NCBI GenBank assembly: GCA_963815285.1
Contig: CAWFGB010000004.1
Location: forward strand, 434,001 to 498,000
From: JACCSI01 sp963815285
GTDB lineage: Bacteria > Acidobacteriota > Vicinamibacteria > Vicinamibacterales > UBA2999
Direction: 5' to 3'
DNA length: 64,000 bases
Position 1 is the first letter of the stretch. Each line of letters begins with the position of its first letter. A program made the position numbers and the translations under genes. A model generated the notes under the pieces. The model had not been told where the DNA came from and searched no databases. It saw only the letters and a list, made by a program, of their open reading frames with translations. Below, in pieces: positions 34,324 through 42,874 of this stretch.

Positions 34324-35775
34324 AGCTCGCGGACCTGGCGATTGAGCTCCTGCTCGGCTCGAGTGAGCTCGTCGCGACGCGTTCGCCAGGCGAGACCATC
34401 GCGATCGAGAAGGTGGCGCTGCTCGGCGGCGGCGCGTGCCGTTTCGTCCGGAGCAGGCCCGCCCAGCGTTCGTCGTACCTCTACGAAATAACGCGGGCTC
34501 ATGATGCGCTCGAGCTGCTCGTCGGAATAGTGAATGGAGCGGCCGACGAGCGCCGTGGATGCCTCGGCCAGCGCCTCGGCAAGCGAGGTGCCTGGATCCT
34601 CGGTTCGCGCCTTGAGCAGCAGGCCAGCGATGCCGTGCGCGGTACTGAACGGCAAACCATGATCGCGCACGAGCGTATCCGCCAGCTCCGTCGAGGTCGT
34701 GCCCCCGTAAGCGGCTCGTTCCGCCAGGCGCGCCACATTGAAGTCTGCATCCTTCATCGTGGCCGTCACCAGCGTGACCGTGCGCAGGGCGTCGCGGAAC
34801 ATCGAGGCCACCAGGGGCTGCAGATCATCTTCGGTGTCCACGATGTCGCCAAACGGGGTGTTGTGGACGGTGGTCATGATGGCCTGCGCCTGTCCGACGG
34901 CCTTGCTGCCAATGGCTCGGCGCGTGCTCGAGCGCCACCGGATTGCGCTTCTGCGGCATGATGCTGCTCGCCTGAACGAAACCTTCGCCCAGGCGCAGAT
35001 AGCCGAACTCCATCGTGCACCAGAGCAGGAAGTCCTGCAGCACCCGGCCGAGGCCGACCATGAGAATGGCCGTAGCTGACACGCCCTCCAGCAGGTAATC
35101 CACCGTGGCAATGCTGCCGTAGGTGTTGCCGGTCGGCCCGCGGAACCCGAGCAGCTGACTCGTGCGCGGGCGATCGATCGGAAAGCCGGTGCCGGTGATG
35201 GCGCAGGCGCCGAGCGGGTTGTAGTTGGTGCTGTCGTAGGCGGACAGCAGGCGCCCGGTGTCGCGCTGCAGCTGCTCGACCACGGCGAGCAGGTAGTGCG
35301 CAATCGTGCTGGGCTGAGCAGGCTGCGTGTGCGTGTGCGCGCCGAAGACGGTTTCGCGATGGCGCTCGGCGAGGTCCAGCAAGGCGCCGCGCAGGTCGAG
35401 CACGCGCAAGCCGAGTTGCGCGATGCACTCCCGCTGCCGCATCCGATACATCGTCATGTCGATGTCGTTGCGGCTGCGCGCCGTGTGGAGCCGCCCAGCC
35501 ACGTCGTCCCCACAGGCGTTGCGCAGCAGCCGCTCGATGAAAAAAAACAGGTCCTCGCAAGTGCCGTCGTAGGCAGCGCCGCGAACTGCTTCGAGCGAGA
35601 TGCCGTTAAGGGCCTCGCGAATGGCACGCGCGTCAGCCGCGGAGATGATGCGCTGCTCGACGAGCATGACCAGATGAGCGTAGTGGATGCTCATCAGCGG
35701 CGTCAGCAACAGCTCTTTGGCGTCCTCGAAGTTGTCGTTCAGGACGTTGCTGACGTATTCGGGCGCAAAACGCAT
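34320..35775 (-). CDS. argH: argininosuccinate lyase, frameshifted
   Basis: Cleaves argininosuccinate to arginine and fumarate. ATG at 35775 opens MRFAPEYVSNVLNDNFEDAK. Superfamily motifs are DVAGRLHTARSRNDIDMTMY, the HTHTQPAQPSTIAHYLL block with the catalytic His region, and SSIMPQKRNPVALEHA with the flexible-loop Ser. The frame breaks just after that block. Dropping one base at forward 34919/34920 restores RAIGSKAVGQAQAIMTTVHN and the whole C-terminal third to 34320. The corrected length is 484 residues, normal. No other arg gene is nearby. Confidence 0.9.
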
Positions 35776-35809
35776 CTCTGGCAGTATATTCCGCTTGGGA
35801 GAGAATCCT

Positions 35810-38341
35810 GTGAACACGAGACTGATCCCACTGATCATCATCGTCCTGCTGACCTCAGGATTACCAGCCGGGCTCAGGGTCCACGCGCAGGCGACCGCGG
35901 CAACGCTGCGGGTTGAGGGGCTCGCGCAGCCGGTCGAGATCATCCGCGACCGATGGGGCATCAATCACGTTTACGCGCAGACGGAAAACGATCTGTTCTT
36001 CGCACAGGGCTACGCCGCGGCACGCGATCGGCTCTTTCAATTCGAGATGTGGCGGCGGCAGGCGACCGGCACCGTCGCCGAGATGCTGGGGCGTCGTGAG
36101 CTGAAGCGCGATATCGGCGCGCGACTGCACACATTCCGGGGCGACCTCGACGCCGAACTCAATCACTACCACCCGCGCGGCAAAGCCATCGTCGAGGCGT
36201 TTGTCCGCGGGATCAACGCCTACGTCGCGGAGACGGAGCAGAATCCCTCCCTGCTGCCGATCGAGTTCACGATGCTCGGAATCACCGCCGGCCGGTGGAC
36301 GCCGGCTGTCGTCATCTCGCGACATCAGGCGTTGACGTCCAACCTCACCGCCGAGGTCGGTGCCATGCGCGCGATGAAGCATGCGGGAGTCGAGGCGGTG
36401 CGCGAACTCATGTATTTCCAGGGCGGTGAGCCGGTGTTCACGCCCGACCCCTCCATCGATCTCAAGACGTTTCCGGACAACGTGCTCGAGCTCTACAGCG
36501 CGTTTCGCGGCTCGATTGATTTCGAGGCCGGCGACGTCGCCGCGGAGTACCGGCTTCAGGCCTCAGGCTCCAGGCCTCGGGCTCCAGGCCCCAAGCCTCA
36601 GGCGTCAGGCCTCGGGCGCCAGGCCTCAGGCACCAGGCCTGAGGTGGCCGAGGACGTCGACGAAGTGGATCCCAGAGACATCGGCTCAAACAACTGGGTC
36701 GTGGCCGGCAGCCGCACGCAGAGCACGTATCCGATCATGGCCAACGATCCACACCGCACGATTGCCGCGCCGTCGCTGCGCTACTGGGTGCACCTCGTCG
36801 CGCCCGGGTGGAACGTGATTGGCGGCGGCGAGCCGGTGCTGCCGGGCGTGTCGATCGGGCACAACGGGCATGGCGCATGGGGGCTCACCATCTTCGGCAA
36901 CGACAACGAAGACCTCTACGTCTATGAAACAAATCCCTCCAACGCCGATGAGTATCGCTATCAGGGCGCCTGGCAGCGGATGCGCATCGTCGAAGACACC
37001 ATCGCCGTCAAAGGCGAGAAGCCCGAGCGGGTGACGCTGAAGTACACGCGCCACGGGCCGGTCGTCTTCGAGGACCGGGCTGCGCGGCGCGCCTATGCCG
37101 TGCGCGCGGCCTGGCTCGAACCAGGCAGCGCCCCCTATCTCGCGAGCCTGCGGATGAACCAGTCACACACGTGGGAGGAATTCCGCGACGCCTGCAGCTA
37201 TAGCCTGATGCCGGCCGAAAACATGGTGTGGGCCGATCGCACTGGAACCATCGGCTGGCAGGCAGCCGGAATTCAACCGCTGCGCCGCAACTGGAGCGGC
37301 CTGCTGCCGGTTCCGGGAGATGGCCGCTACGAATGGGACGGCTACCTGCCCATCAACGCGCTCCCGCATGAAGTGAACCCCGCGCGCGGTTTCGTCGCGA
37401 CGGCCAACCATTATCTCTTCCCGAACGACTACCCCTGGAAGGAAGCGCTGCATTACACCTGGGCCGACCCCTATCGGGCGTCCCGCATCAGCGAGCTTCT
37501 TGGGTCGGGGCGCCTCTTCAGCGTCGCCGAGACGGCCAACGTTCAGAACGACGACCTGTCGCTTCCCGCCCGGGCGCTGGTGTCTCTGCTTCGCGACGTC
37601 TCGATCCCCAGTGGGCCCGCCGCACTAGCGCGCGACATTTTGACCGCGTGGAATTTCGTGATGGACAAGGAGTCGGTCGCCGCCGGCATCTACGCGATGT
37701 GGCAGCGGCGGCTCCTCGTGAACACGCGCGAGCGGCTGCTGCCGTCCGAGCTGCGCGGGACGAACAATTCGCTGATCACGCTGAAGCGGGTGATCGACGC
37801 GCTGCACGCCCCGGACGGCCGATTTGGCGAGCACCCGACCCGCGCGCGCGACGCACTCGTGGCCCGAAGCCTCGATGAGGCCGTCGCGGAGCTCGCCAAG
37901 CGTTTTGGCTCTGACATGCAGCACTGGAAGTACGGCCAGGACCGTTTCCATCACGCCCTGATTCGCCACCCGCTGAGCGGGGTCGTGAACCCCGAGACGC
38001 GCGCCAGGCTCTCGGTCGGTCCACTTCCGCGTGGCGGCGACGGATCTACGGTGAGCGCGACCGGCAACGGCGACAACCAGACGTCCGGCGGCTCGTTCAA
38101 GATCATCGTCGATACGGAAGACTGGGATAACTCGATCGGGATCAACACGCCGGGGCAGGCCGGTAATCCCGACGATCCGCATTACCGCGACCTGTTCGAG
38201 CTCTGGGCTCGCGGCAAGTACTTCACCCTCGCCTATTCGAGGAACAAAGTCGAATCGGTCCGAGGGAGCACGCTCAAGCTCGAACCAGCGGGCGCAACGA
38301 ACGCAGGCCTCAGGCCTCTGGCGTCAGGCCTCAGGCGTTAG
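35810..38341 (+). CDS. penicillin acylase family (S45) N-terminal nucleophile hydrolase
   Basis: 843 residues from GTG at 35810, which has GGGAGAG upstream and a signal peptide (LIPLIIIVLLTSGLPAGLRV). The alpha-chain region contains DRWGINHVYAQTENDLFFAQ and YAAARDRLFQFEMWRR. The autoprocessing site is IGSNNWVV, making Ser293 the N-terminal nucleophile of the beta chain; GHNGHGAWGLT and TGNGDNQTSGGS follow. The segment just before the site (about residues 250-278) is encoded by a CAGGCCTCAGGC repeat. Periplasmic amide hydrolysis, possibly of N-acyl-homoserine lactones, penicillins or lipopeptides, is typical of the family. Confidence 0.92.
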   Translation: MNTRLIPLIIIVLLTSGLPAGLRVHAQATAATLRVEGLAQPVEIIRDRWGINHVYAQTENDLFFAQGYAAARDRLFQFEMWRRQATGTVAEMLGRRELKRDIGARLHTFRGDLDAELNHYHPRGKAIVEAFVRGINAYVAETEQNPSLLPIEFTMLGITAGRWTPAVVISRHQALTSNLTAEVGAMRAMKHAGVEAVRELMYFQGGEPVFTPDPSIDLKTFPDNVLELYSAFRGSIDFEAGDVAAEYRLQASGSRPRAPGPKPQASGLGRQASGTRPEVAEDVDEVDPRDIGSNNWVVAGSRTQSTYPIMANDPHRTIAAPSLRYWVHLVAPGWNVIGGGEPVLPGVSIGHNGHGAWGLTIFGNDNEDLYVYETNPSNADEYRYQGAWQRMRIVEDTIAVKGEKPERVTLKYTRHGPVVFEDRAARRAYAVRAAWLEPGSAPYLASLRMNQSHTWEEFRDACSYSLMPAENMVWADRTGTIGWQAAGIQPLRRNWSGLLPVPGDGRYEWDGYLPINALPHEVNPARGFVATANHYLFPNDYPWKEALHYTWADPYRASRISELLGSGRLFSVAETANVQNDDLSLPARALVSLLRDVSIPSGPAALARDILTAWNFVMDKESVAAGIYAMWQRRLLVNTRERLLPSELRGTNNSLITLKRVIDALHAPDGRFGEHPTRARDALVARSLDEAVAELAKRFGSDMQHWKYGQDRFHHALIRHPLSGVVNPETRARLSVGPLPRGGDGSTVSATGNGDNQTSGGSFKIIVDTEDWDNSIGINTPGQAGNPDDPHYRDLFELWARGKYFTLAYSRNKVESVRGSTLKLEPAGATNAGLRPLASGLRR
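36557..36643 (+). repeat. CAGGCCTCAGGC repeat inserted in the acylase gene
   Basis: About seven degenerate units of CAGGCCTCAGGCTC occur in frame and encode Gln-Ala-Ser-Gly-Ser-Arg-Pro-type repeats. The same words recur at 38308-38452 and 44692-44722. In the acylase they lie in the spacer between alpha and beta chains, where the family tolerates length change. Confidence 0.85.
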
Positions 38342-38452
38342 TCCTTAGGAGTCAGGCCTCAGGGCCCAGGCCTCAGGCTCCAGCGGCCAAACCATTTGGT
38401 TAAGGTCAGAAGAGGTCAGTCCTGCGGCCTGGGGCCTGGGGCCTGGGGCCTG
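38308..38452. repeat. CAGGCCTCAGGC / GGCCTGG repeat block at two gene ends
   Basis: The last codons of the acylase gene, the intergenic gap and the first complement codons of the DinB gene all consist of GGCCTCAGGC and GGCCTGGGGCCTGG words, interrupted by a short unrelated stretch. The block encodes the C-terminal tails of both converging proteins. Confidence 0.8.
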
Positions 38453-38979
38453 ATAAAGATTCCGTAGCGCTCGCGCAGGACGTTGACGTGGTGTTCGAAG
38501 TGGCCGCCGATCACAAAGGCCAGCGCGCGGACGCTGAAGTTCCAGTTCCTGACGATGCCGCGGCGGGTCAGAAATGATTCGTCCAAGGAGCGGACCAGCG
38601 CCAGGGTTGACCGCCTCACGAGGGACAGTTCCTCGACCAGATCGCCCAGGGTACGTCGATCGGCGTTGGTCTGGGCGCCGTAGGCCACTTCGTCGAATCC
38701 CGGCAGCGGCGTCTGGTCGCCCCTGGCGAGGCACAGCAGCCGGTAGGAAAAGACGCGTTCAGCGTCCGACAGGTGGCCGATGATCTCGCGCACGCTCCAC
38801 TTGCCGTCGGCGTAGCGGTGCCCGGCCTGCTCTTGCGATAACCGGCCCAGCCCGTCGATCACCGCACGTTGCCGCTCGAGCACCGGCAGCGCGTCACGCT
38901 CGCCTTTGAGAAGGGCGATGTAGCCGCGGTGAAAGTCCGCGTATTCGTCTGCCTCCGGAAATGCGATCGTAAGTGCCAT
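38416..38979 (-). CDS. DinB family protein
   Basis: 187 residues. The four-helix DinB/YfiT fold is supported by GHRYADGKWSVREIIGHLSD with one metal-ligand His, AERVFSYRLLCLARGDQTPL, and a late GGHFEHHVNVLRERYGIF with the second and third His. The family includes metal-dependent thiol transferases (bacillithiol or mycothiol type) and hydrolases. The last 10 residues (RPQAPGPRPQD) are encoded by the dispersed GGCCTGG repeat and are unlikely to be ancestral. Confidence 0.87.
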   Translation of the reverse strand: MALTIAFPEADEYADFHRGYIALLKGERDALPVLERQRAVIDGLGRLSQEQAGHRYADGKWSVREIIGHLSDAERVFSYRLLCLARGDQTPLPGFDEVAYGAQTNADRRTLGDLVEELSLVRRSTLALVRSLDESFLTRRGIVRNWNFSVRALAFVIGGHFEHHVNVLRERYGIFIRPQAPGPRPQD

Positions 38980-39017
38980 GTAGTCTCCTCGCGGGCTAAT
39001 TCCCGCTTCAGGGATCG

Positions 39018-39935
39018 TTAATCCTGAACCAGCAAACGACTGATCCGATCGAGCGCGGCCATGCCGTACACGTCGGACTCGAACTGCGGCATCCGAACGA
39101 TTGGATGCAACGCAAAGCGGCGGTCGATCTCGTCCAGATACACCCGCTCCTGTCGGCGCCGCGCGCTCAGAAAGGGATCGGTTGTCGCCTCGGGCAGCAC
39201 ACGATTGAGCACCAGCCCGCCGACCTTGACGCCGACCTCGTCGAGCTGTGCGATGGCTCGCGACGTTTCCTCGATCGGCAGACGCTCGGGGATGAGCACG
39301 AGCACGAACCCGGTCGTCCGTCCGCTGACCAGGCGCGCACGAAGCAGCCGCAAACGCTCGAGCCGCTCACCGAGCGTGATCATGATCGGGTCCTGCTTGT
39401 CGTCCTGCTCGACCCCGAGCATCGCCCGGCGGGAACGCGACAGCGCCTTGATCCACGTTTCCATCAGTTCCGGCATGCGAATGAGGCGGAGCGTGTGTCC
39501 GGTCGGCGCGGTATCGAACACGATCAGATCGAAGCGCTCGTCTTCGCCCCGAATCAGCGTGCCCATCCGATCGAACAGCGCCACTTCTTCGGCGCCAGGC
39601 ATCGTCGCCGCAAGATCGATCTGCCGATTTGCTTCCTTCAGAATCGCATGGCCAAACAGGTCGGCGATGTGCGCTTTGACGCCGGCGACATAGCGCTGCG
39701 ATTCGGTCGCCGCGTCGATCTCCATCGCGTCCAGGCCCGGCGCGATCGCAGTGGGCTCCGGCCCCAGGGGCCGCTCGAAGATGTCGGACGTCGAGTGCGC
39801 CGGGTCAGTGGACACCAACAGCACGCGCTTGCCCGCGCGGCTGGCGGCGAGCGCCATGGCGGACGCACATGTCGTCTTGCCGACACCCCCCTTCCCGCCG
39901 AAGAACAGCACTTCCCGCTGCAGCAGACGACGCAT
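39018..39935 (-). CDS. ArsA family ATPase
   Basis: 305 residues from ATG at 39935. The P-loop is the deviant Walker A FFGGKGGVGKTTCASAMALA. Switch I is VSTDPAHSTSDIF and switch II is VFDTAPTGHTLRLIRMPE. GLVLNRVLPE, the A-loop region, and a C-terminal Met-Pro-Gln-Phe block follow. Relatives act in arsenite export or tail-anchored protein targeting; no arsB or arsR is present here. The start overlaps the stop of the small upstream gene (TGATG), so the pair is translationally coupled. Confidence 0.9.
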   Translation of the reverse strand: MRRLLQREVLFFGGKGGVGKTTCASAMALAASRAGKRVLLVSTDPAHSTSDIFERPLGPEPTAIAPGLDAMEIDAATESQRYVAGVKAHIADLFGHAILKEANRQIDLAATMPGAEEVALFDRMGTLIRGEDERFDLIVFDTAPTGHTLRLIRMPELMETWIKALSRSRRAMLGVEQDDKQDPIMITLGERLERLRLLRARLVSGRTTGFVLVLIPERLPIEETSRAIAQLDEVGVKVGGLVLNRVLPEATTDPFLSARRRQERVYLDEIDRRFALHPIVRMPQFESDVYGMAALDRISRLLVQD

Positions 39936-40192
39936 CAGCAGCAGGGCAGGTTGCCGAGAGGCGAATGGTCCATCCCCATCCGGCGATGCCACAGATGAAA
40001 CTGGTCCAGCAGATAGGGATAGATATCGAGCAAGTAGAGCGTGGCCGGGTTAGGTAAGCCGACGATCTCCATGTAACAGAGGAGCAGGAAGAGATCGTTC
40101 AGCTGATTGGCCTGGAGGCGCAACTCGCGCTCGTAGCGTCCGTAGGCGATGCCGTGCAGGATGTCACGGACCGCTTCGTGCCAGGTGGTCAC
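39935..40192 (-). CDS. small cory-CC-star-like protein, ArsA partner
   Basis: 85 residues ending in Cys-Cys-stop. The body (YGRYERELRLQANQLNDLFL, then LLCYMEIVGLPNPATLYLLD) fits my recollection of the cory-CC-star family, short proteins with a terminal Cys pair encoded beside ArsA ATPases. It is coupled to the ArsA gene by TGATG. The terminal Cys-Cys and the internal Cys could bind a metal or arsenite, or insert into the ATPase; that is inference. Confidence 0.72.
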   Translation of the reverse strand: MTTWHEAVRDILHGIAYGRYERELRLQANQLNDLFLLLCYMEIVGLPNPATLYLLDIYPYLLDQFHLWHRRMGMDHSPLGNLPCC

Positions 40193-40207
40193 CGAGTGAT
40201 CGTAGCA

Positions 40208-40262
40208 GTAGGGCGGGTGAGGCAGGTAACACAGGTGGGCCCTGCCCTGCTACCTGCCCTAC
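40208..40262. repeat. imperfect inverted repeat with GGGCAGGTA words
   Basis: GTAGGGCGGGTG (40208-40219) pairs at 10 of 12 positions with 40251-40262. Alternatively GGCAGGTA (40221-40228) pairs exactly with 40251-40258. The stretch lies between the DUF5916 stop and the cory-CC-star start, both minus strand, so it could end transcription of the DUF5916 gene or be another repeat copy. Confidence 0.45.
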
Positions 40263-40272
40263 CGGCCTTAAC

Positions 40273-42834
40273 TTACATATTCAGCCAATACGACAGCTTC
40301 ACCAGGAAGACGTTGTACGCCGGCGCGGAAAAGATGCCGCCAAAATCACGGTTGAAATCGAAATCCCCGACATCCGCGAACCCCGAGCGGTTCTGCTGCC
40401 AGACGACGAAGAGGGAAGAGCCGGGTTTGTATTCCCACCTCAGCACATTGGTCGTGCGGAACGACCGGACATTGAAGTCGGCGTTGCCGGTGTACGCATA
40501 CGACTGATATCGGTCCGCATACTCAGGCGCGCGGCCGTCGACCAAGGTCTTGTAGTCGCTGTACTGACCCGCCGACACGAACGGCTCGGCATAGGTTTGA
40601 ATCGACAGTTCCGGCGTGAGGGTGTAATTCACACGAAACGTGAACGCCGACGTCCGCTGCTTGAGCCGTGCAAACACGTAGCGCGTGCTGCCGCCCTCGA
40701 CGTCCTCGTTGGTCACCCACTGGGAGTCGTCATTGTTGATGTTGTAGCGGAAGCCCGTCGACACCGAGCTCGCCGTCGTCGGGCGCCAGGTGACGGAGGG
40801 GCCGATGTTGGCGCGTGTCGTGCCCTGCCGATCGCTTTCGAGCGAGCTGTTCCAGTACGCCGACACGGCCCTGCGGCTGTCAGTGCCGAAGCTCTGCCAG
40901 CTGAAGAGCGAGGAATTGCCGAGAACGCCTGGTCCGCCCCGGGTGATGCGATCGCGGAACGGTGCGCCGTTGACGTTGAAGCCGAAGCTCGTGGAGTAGT
41001 AGTTCTTCCACGTCCAATGCATGTTGACGTTGCCGCCACTGAAGAGACGATCGCCGGCAAAGTTCCAGGCCGCGTACTGATTGAAGTTGAGAAAGAACGA
41101 ACGGGTGAAACGACCAGGAACGTTGTCGCGAATCTGGAACCAGTGACTGGCGCTGCGCTCGTCGGCCCGGCGCTGAAAGCCGAGATCGTTGATGTCGAAG
41201 CCGGGCGTCTTGAACCCGTAATTGGCGCTGAACCGCGTCTTCTCGCCGCCAATCTTGCCGAACGCGACGGAACCCGCATGTCCCGTGAGCACCGTTCGCG
41301 ACGGATCGAACTCGACGTGGTCGGCGTCAGGCCGCTGAAAGGCGTGAACGGTGTTGCTCTGCAGCCGCGAGATTGCGTCGGTCGAGCCCTCGACGCGCGA
41401 GCCGGCCCAGGAGCCCAGGAGGTTGAAGCGCGGGCTGAATCGAATGTCGTAATCGACCCCTCCCGAATACGCGTCGTCCGGCAGAAAGCTGAGGCTCGGT
41501 TCGAGCTTTCGGTTCGTGGACGTCAGCATGAAACCGACGTTCGACTGGTTGGCAAACTCGCGCCGCGTGCGCAGGACGGTGTAGCCCGAAAGCGGCTCGA
41601 CTGCTTGCGTCCGCCGCTCCAGTTCGACGCCGGAGATGAGCGCCTCTTCCGCTGCCGTCACCGCCGTGAGGGCGCCCACCGAGAATTCGCCCACGCGGCC
41701 GGTCAGCTTCGCAGCACCGAGGATGGTCGCGGCTACGGGGGCCGTGGAATACTCGCCGTCGTTGACGGAGGCCAGACCTTGCGGCGTACGTCCGATGCGG
41801 CGCGAGTAGAACAGGCCCGTGCACTGCCCGTCGTTGCAATCCACGTTGAACTGAAACGTACCGGATCCTTCGACGAAGAACGGACGGCGCTCCTGGAAGA
41901 ATGTCTCAAAGGCGTCCAAGTTGACGACCGCCGGGTCGGCTTCGACTTGTCCGAAGTCGGGGTTGACCGTTGCCGTCAGCGTCACACCCGACTGGAGCGC
42001 GTACTTGAGATCGAGACCCAGCGAGCCCGAAGGGTCGCGGCGCTCGTCCAACGGGTTGATGCTCTCAGGACTGAGCGAGTAACCGCCCAGCGTGTACGGC
42101 AGCAGTTCGAGCTTCTTCGGCGAACCGCTGACGCGTAGGCCCCGTACCTCGGCAAACTGCGAGACGAACCCGTTGGCGTTGCGCGACAGCAAGGGCCATG
42201 AAGAGACCTCAGCCAGCCGGCCCACCTCACGCATCACCGCGAAGCCGACCGGGCCACCCTCGATGTTGTTGAAACGAAGCTGCGAAAAGGGGATCCGGAA
42301 TTCAGCCGTCCATCCTTCAGCGTCGCGCGCGATGGCCACATCCCAGACTGCGTCCCAGCTGTCGTCGCTCCAGCCATCGTTGTAGTAATAGCGATCGGTC
42401 TTCACGCCCACGGGGTTGACGGCAAACTCATAGGCCGACCGGCGATCGAAATAGGAATCGATGACGATCTTGATCCAGTCGGACGGCGAGCGCTGATCCC
42501 GCCGAGTCAACATGCCGACGATGCGATCGGGGTCAGTGTCGTGGGCGCGAACGGCGACGTAGAGCGAGTCGGCGTCGTAGGCGAGGCGCGCATCGGTGCG
42601 TTGCGACGGCGGCTGGCCCTCGGCCGGATCGCGCTGCACGAACTCGTGGATGCTCGGCGCCTGTTCCCACACGGGCTCGTTGAATAGGCCGTCGATGGTG
42701 ATTGGGCTCGAGGTCGGGACGGCGGTGGCGTCAATGACTGCTGGCACCCCCAGAGGGGGCCCCGCGGCTGCACGCCCTGGCACAAGCAGCGCCATCAGGG
42801 CCAGGGTGGCGAAGCCGTAGTTCCGACAAATCAC
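40273..42834 (-). CDS. CBM9/DUF5916 outer-membrane protein
   Basis: 853 residues from a GTG at 42834, with signal peptide (FATLALMALLVPGRAAA). The N-terminal carbohydrate-binding family 9-like domain has ITIDGLFNEPVWEQAP, FVQRDPAEGQPPSQRTDARL and LYVAVRAHDTDPDRIVGML. The rest is the DUF5916 barrel region, with NPDFGQVEADPAVVNLDAFE, FFQERRPFFVEGSGTFQFNV and long alternating strands ending KLSYWLNM. The family is abundant in Acidobacteria and Bacteroidetes and is thought to act at the outer membrane; the substrate is unknown. Confidence 0.88.
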   Translation of the reverse strand: MICRNYGFATLALMALLVPGRAAAGPPLGVPAVIDATAVPTSSPITIDGLFNEPVWEQAPSIHEFVQRDPAEGQPPSQRTDARLAYDADSLYVAVRAHDTDPDRIVGMLTRRDQRSPSDWIKIVIDSYFDRRSAYEFAVNPVGVKTDRYYYNDGWSDDSWDAVWDVAIARDAEGWTAEFRIPFSQLRFNNIEGGPVGFAVMREVGRLAEVSSWPLLSRNANGFVSQFAEVRGLRVSGSPKKLELLPYTLGGYSLSPESINPLDERRDPSGSLGLDLKYALQSGVTLTATVNPDFGQVEADPAVVNLDAFETFFQERRPFFVEGSGTFQFNVDCNDGQCTGLFYSRRIGRTPQGLASVNDGEYSTAPVAATILGAAKLTGRVGEFSVGALTAVTAAEEALISGVELERRTQAVEPLSGYTVLRTRREFANQSNVGFMLTSTNRKLEPSLSFLPDDAYSGGVDYDIRFSPRFNLLGSWAGSRVEGSTDAISRLQSNTVHAFQRPDADHVEFDPSRTVLTGHAGSVAFGKIGGEKTRFSANYGFKTPGFDINDLGFQRRADERSASHWFQIRDNVPGRFTRSFFLNFNQYAAWNFAGDRLFSGGNVNMHWTWKNYYSTSFGFNVNGAPFRDRITRGGPGVLGNSSLFSWQSFGTDSRRAVSAYWNSSLESDRQGTTRANIGPSVTWRPTTASSVSTGFRYNINNDDSQWVTNEDVEGGSTRYVFARLKQRTSAFTFRVNYTLTPELSIQTYAEPFVSAGQYSDYKTLVDGRAPEYADRYQSYAYTGNADFNVRSFRTTNVLRWEYKPGSSLFVVWQQNRSGFADVGDFDFNRDFGGIFSAPAYNVFLVKLSYWLNM

Positions 42835-42874
42835 GACAAAGGGTAGACGGGTGAGTATCGGTTTTGGTTGCTAA

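Noticed and set aside
40597..42138. 513-codon plus-strand frame opposite the DUF5916 gene
   Set aside because: Arginine- and valine-rich shadow frame; the minus-strand gene has clear CBM9 and DUF5916 motifs.
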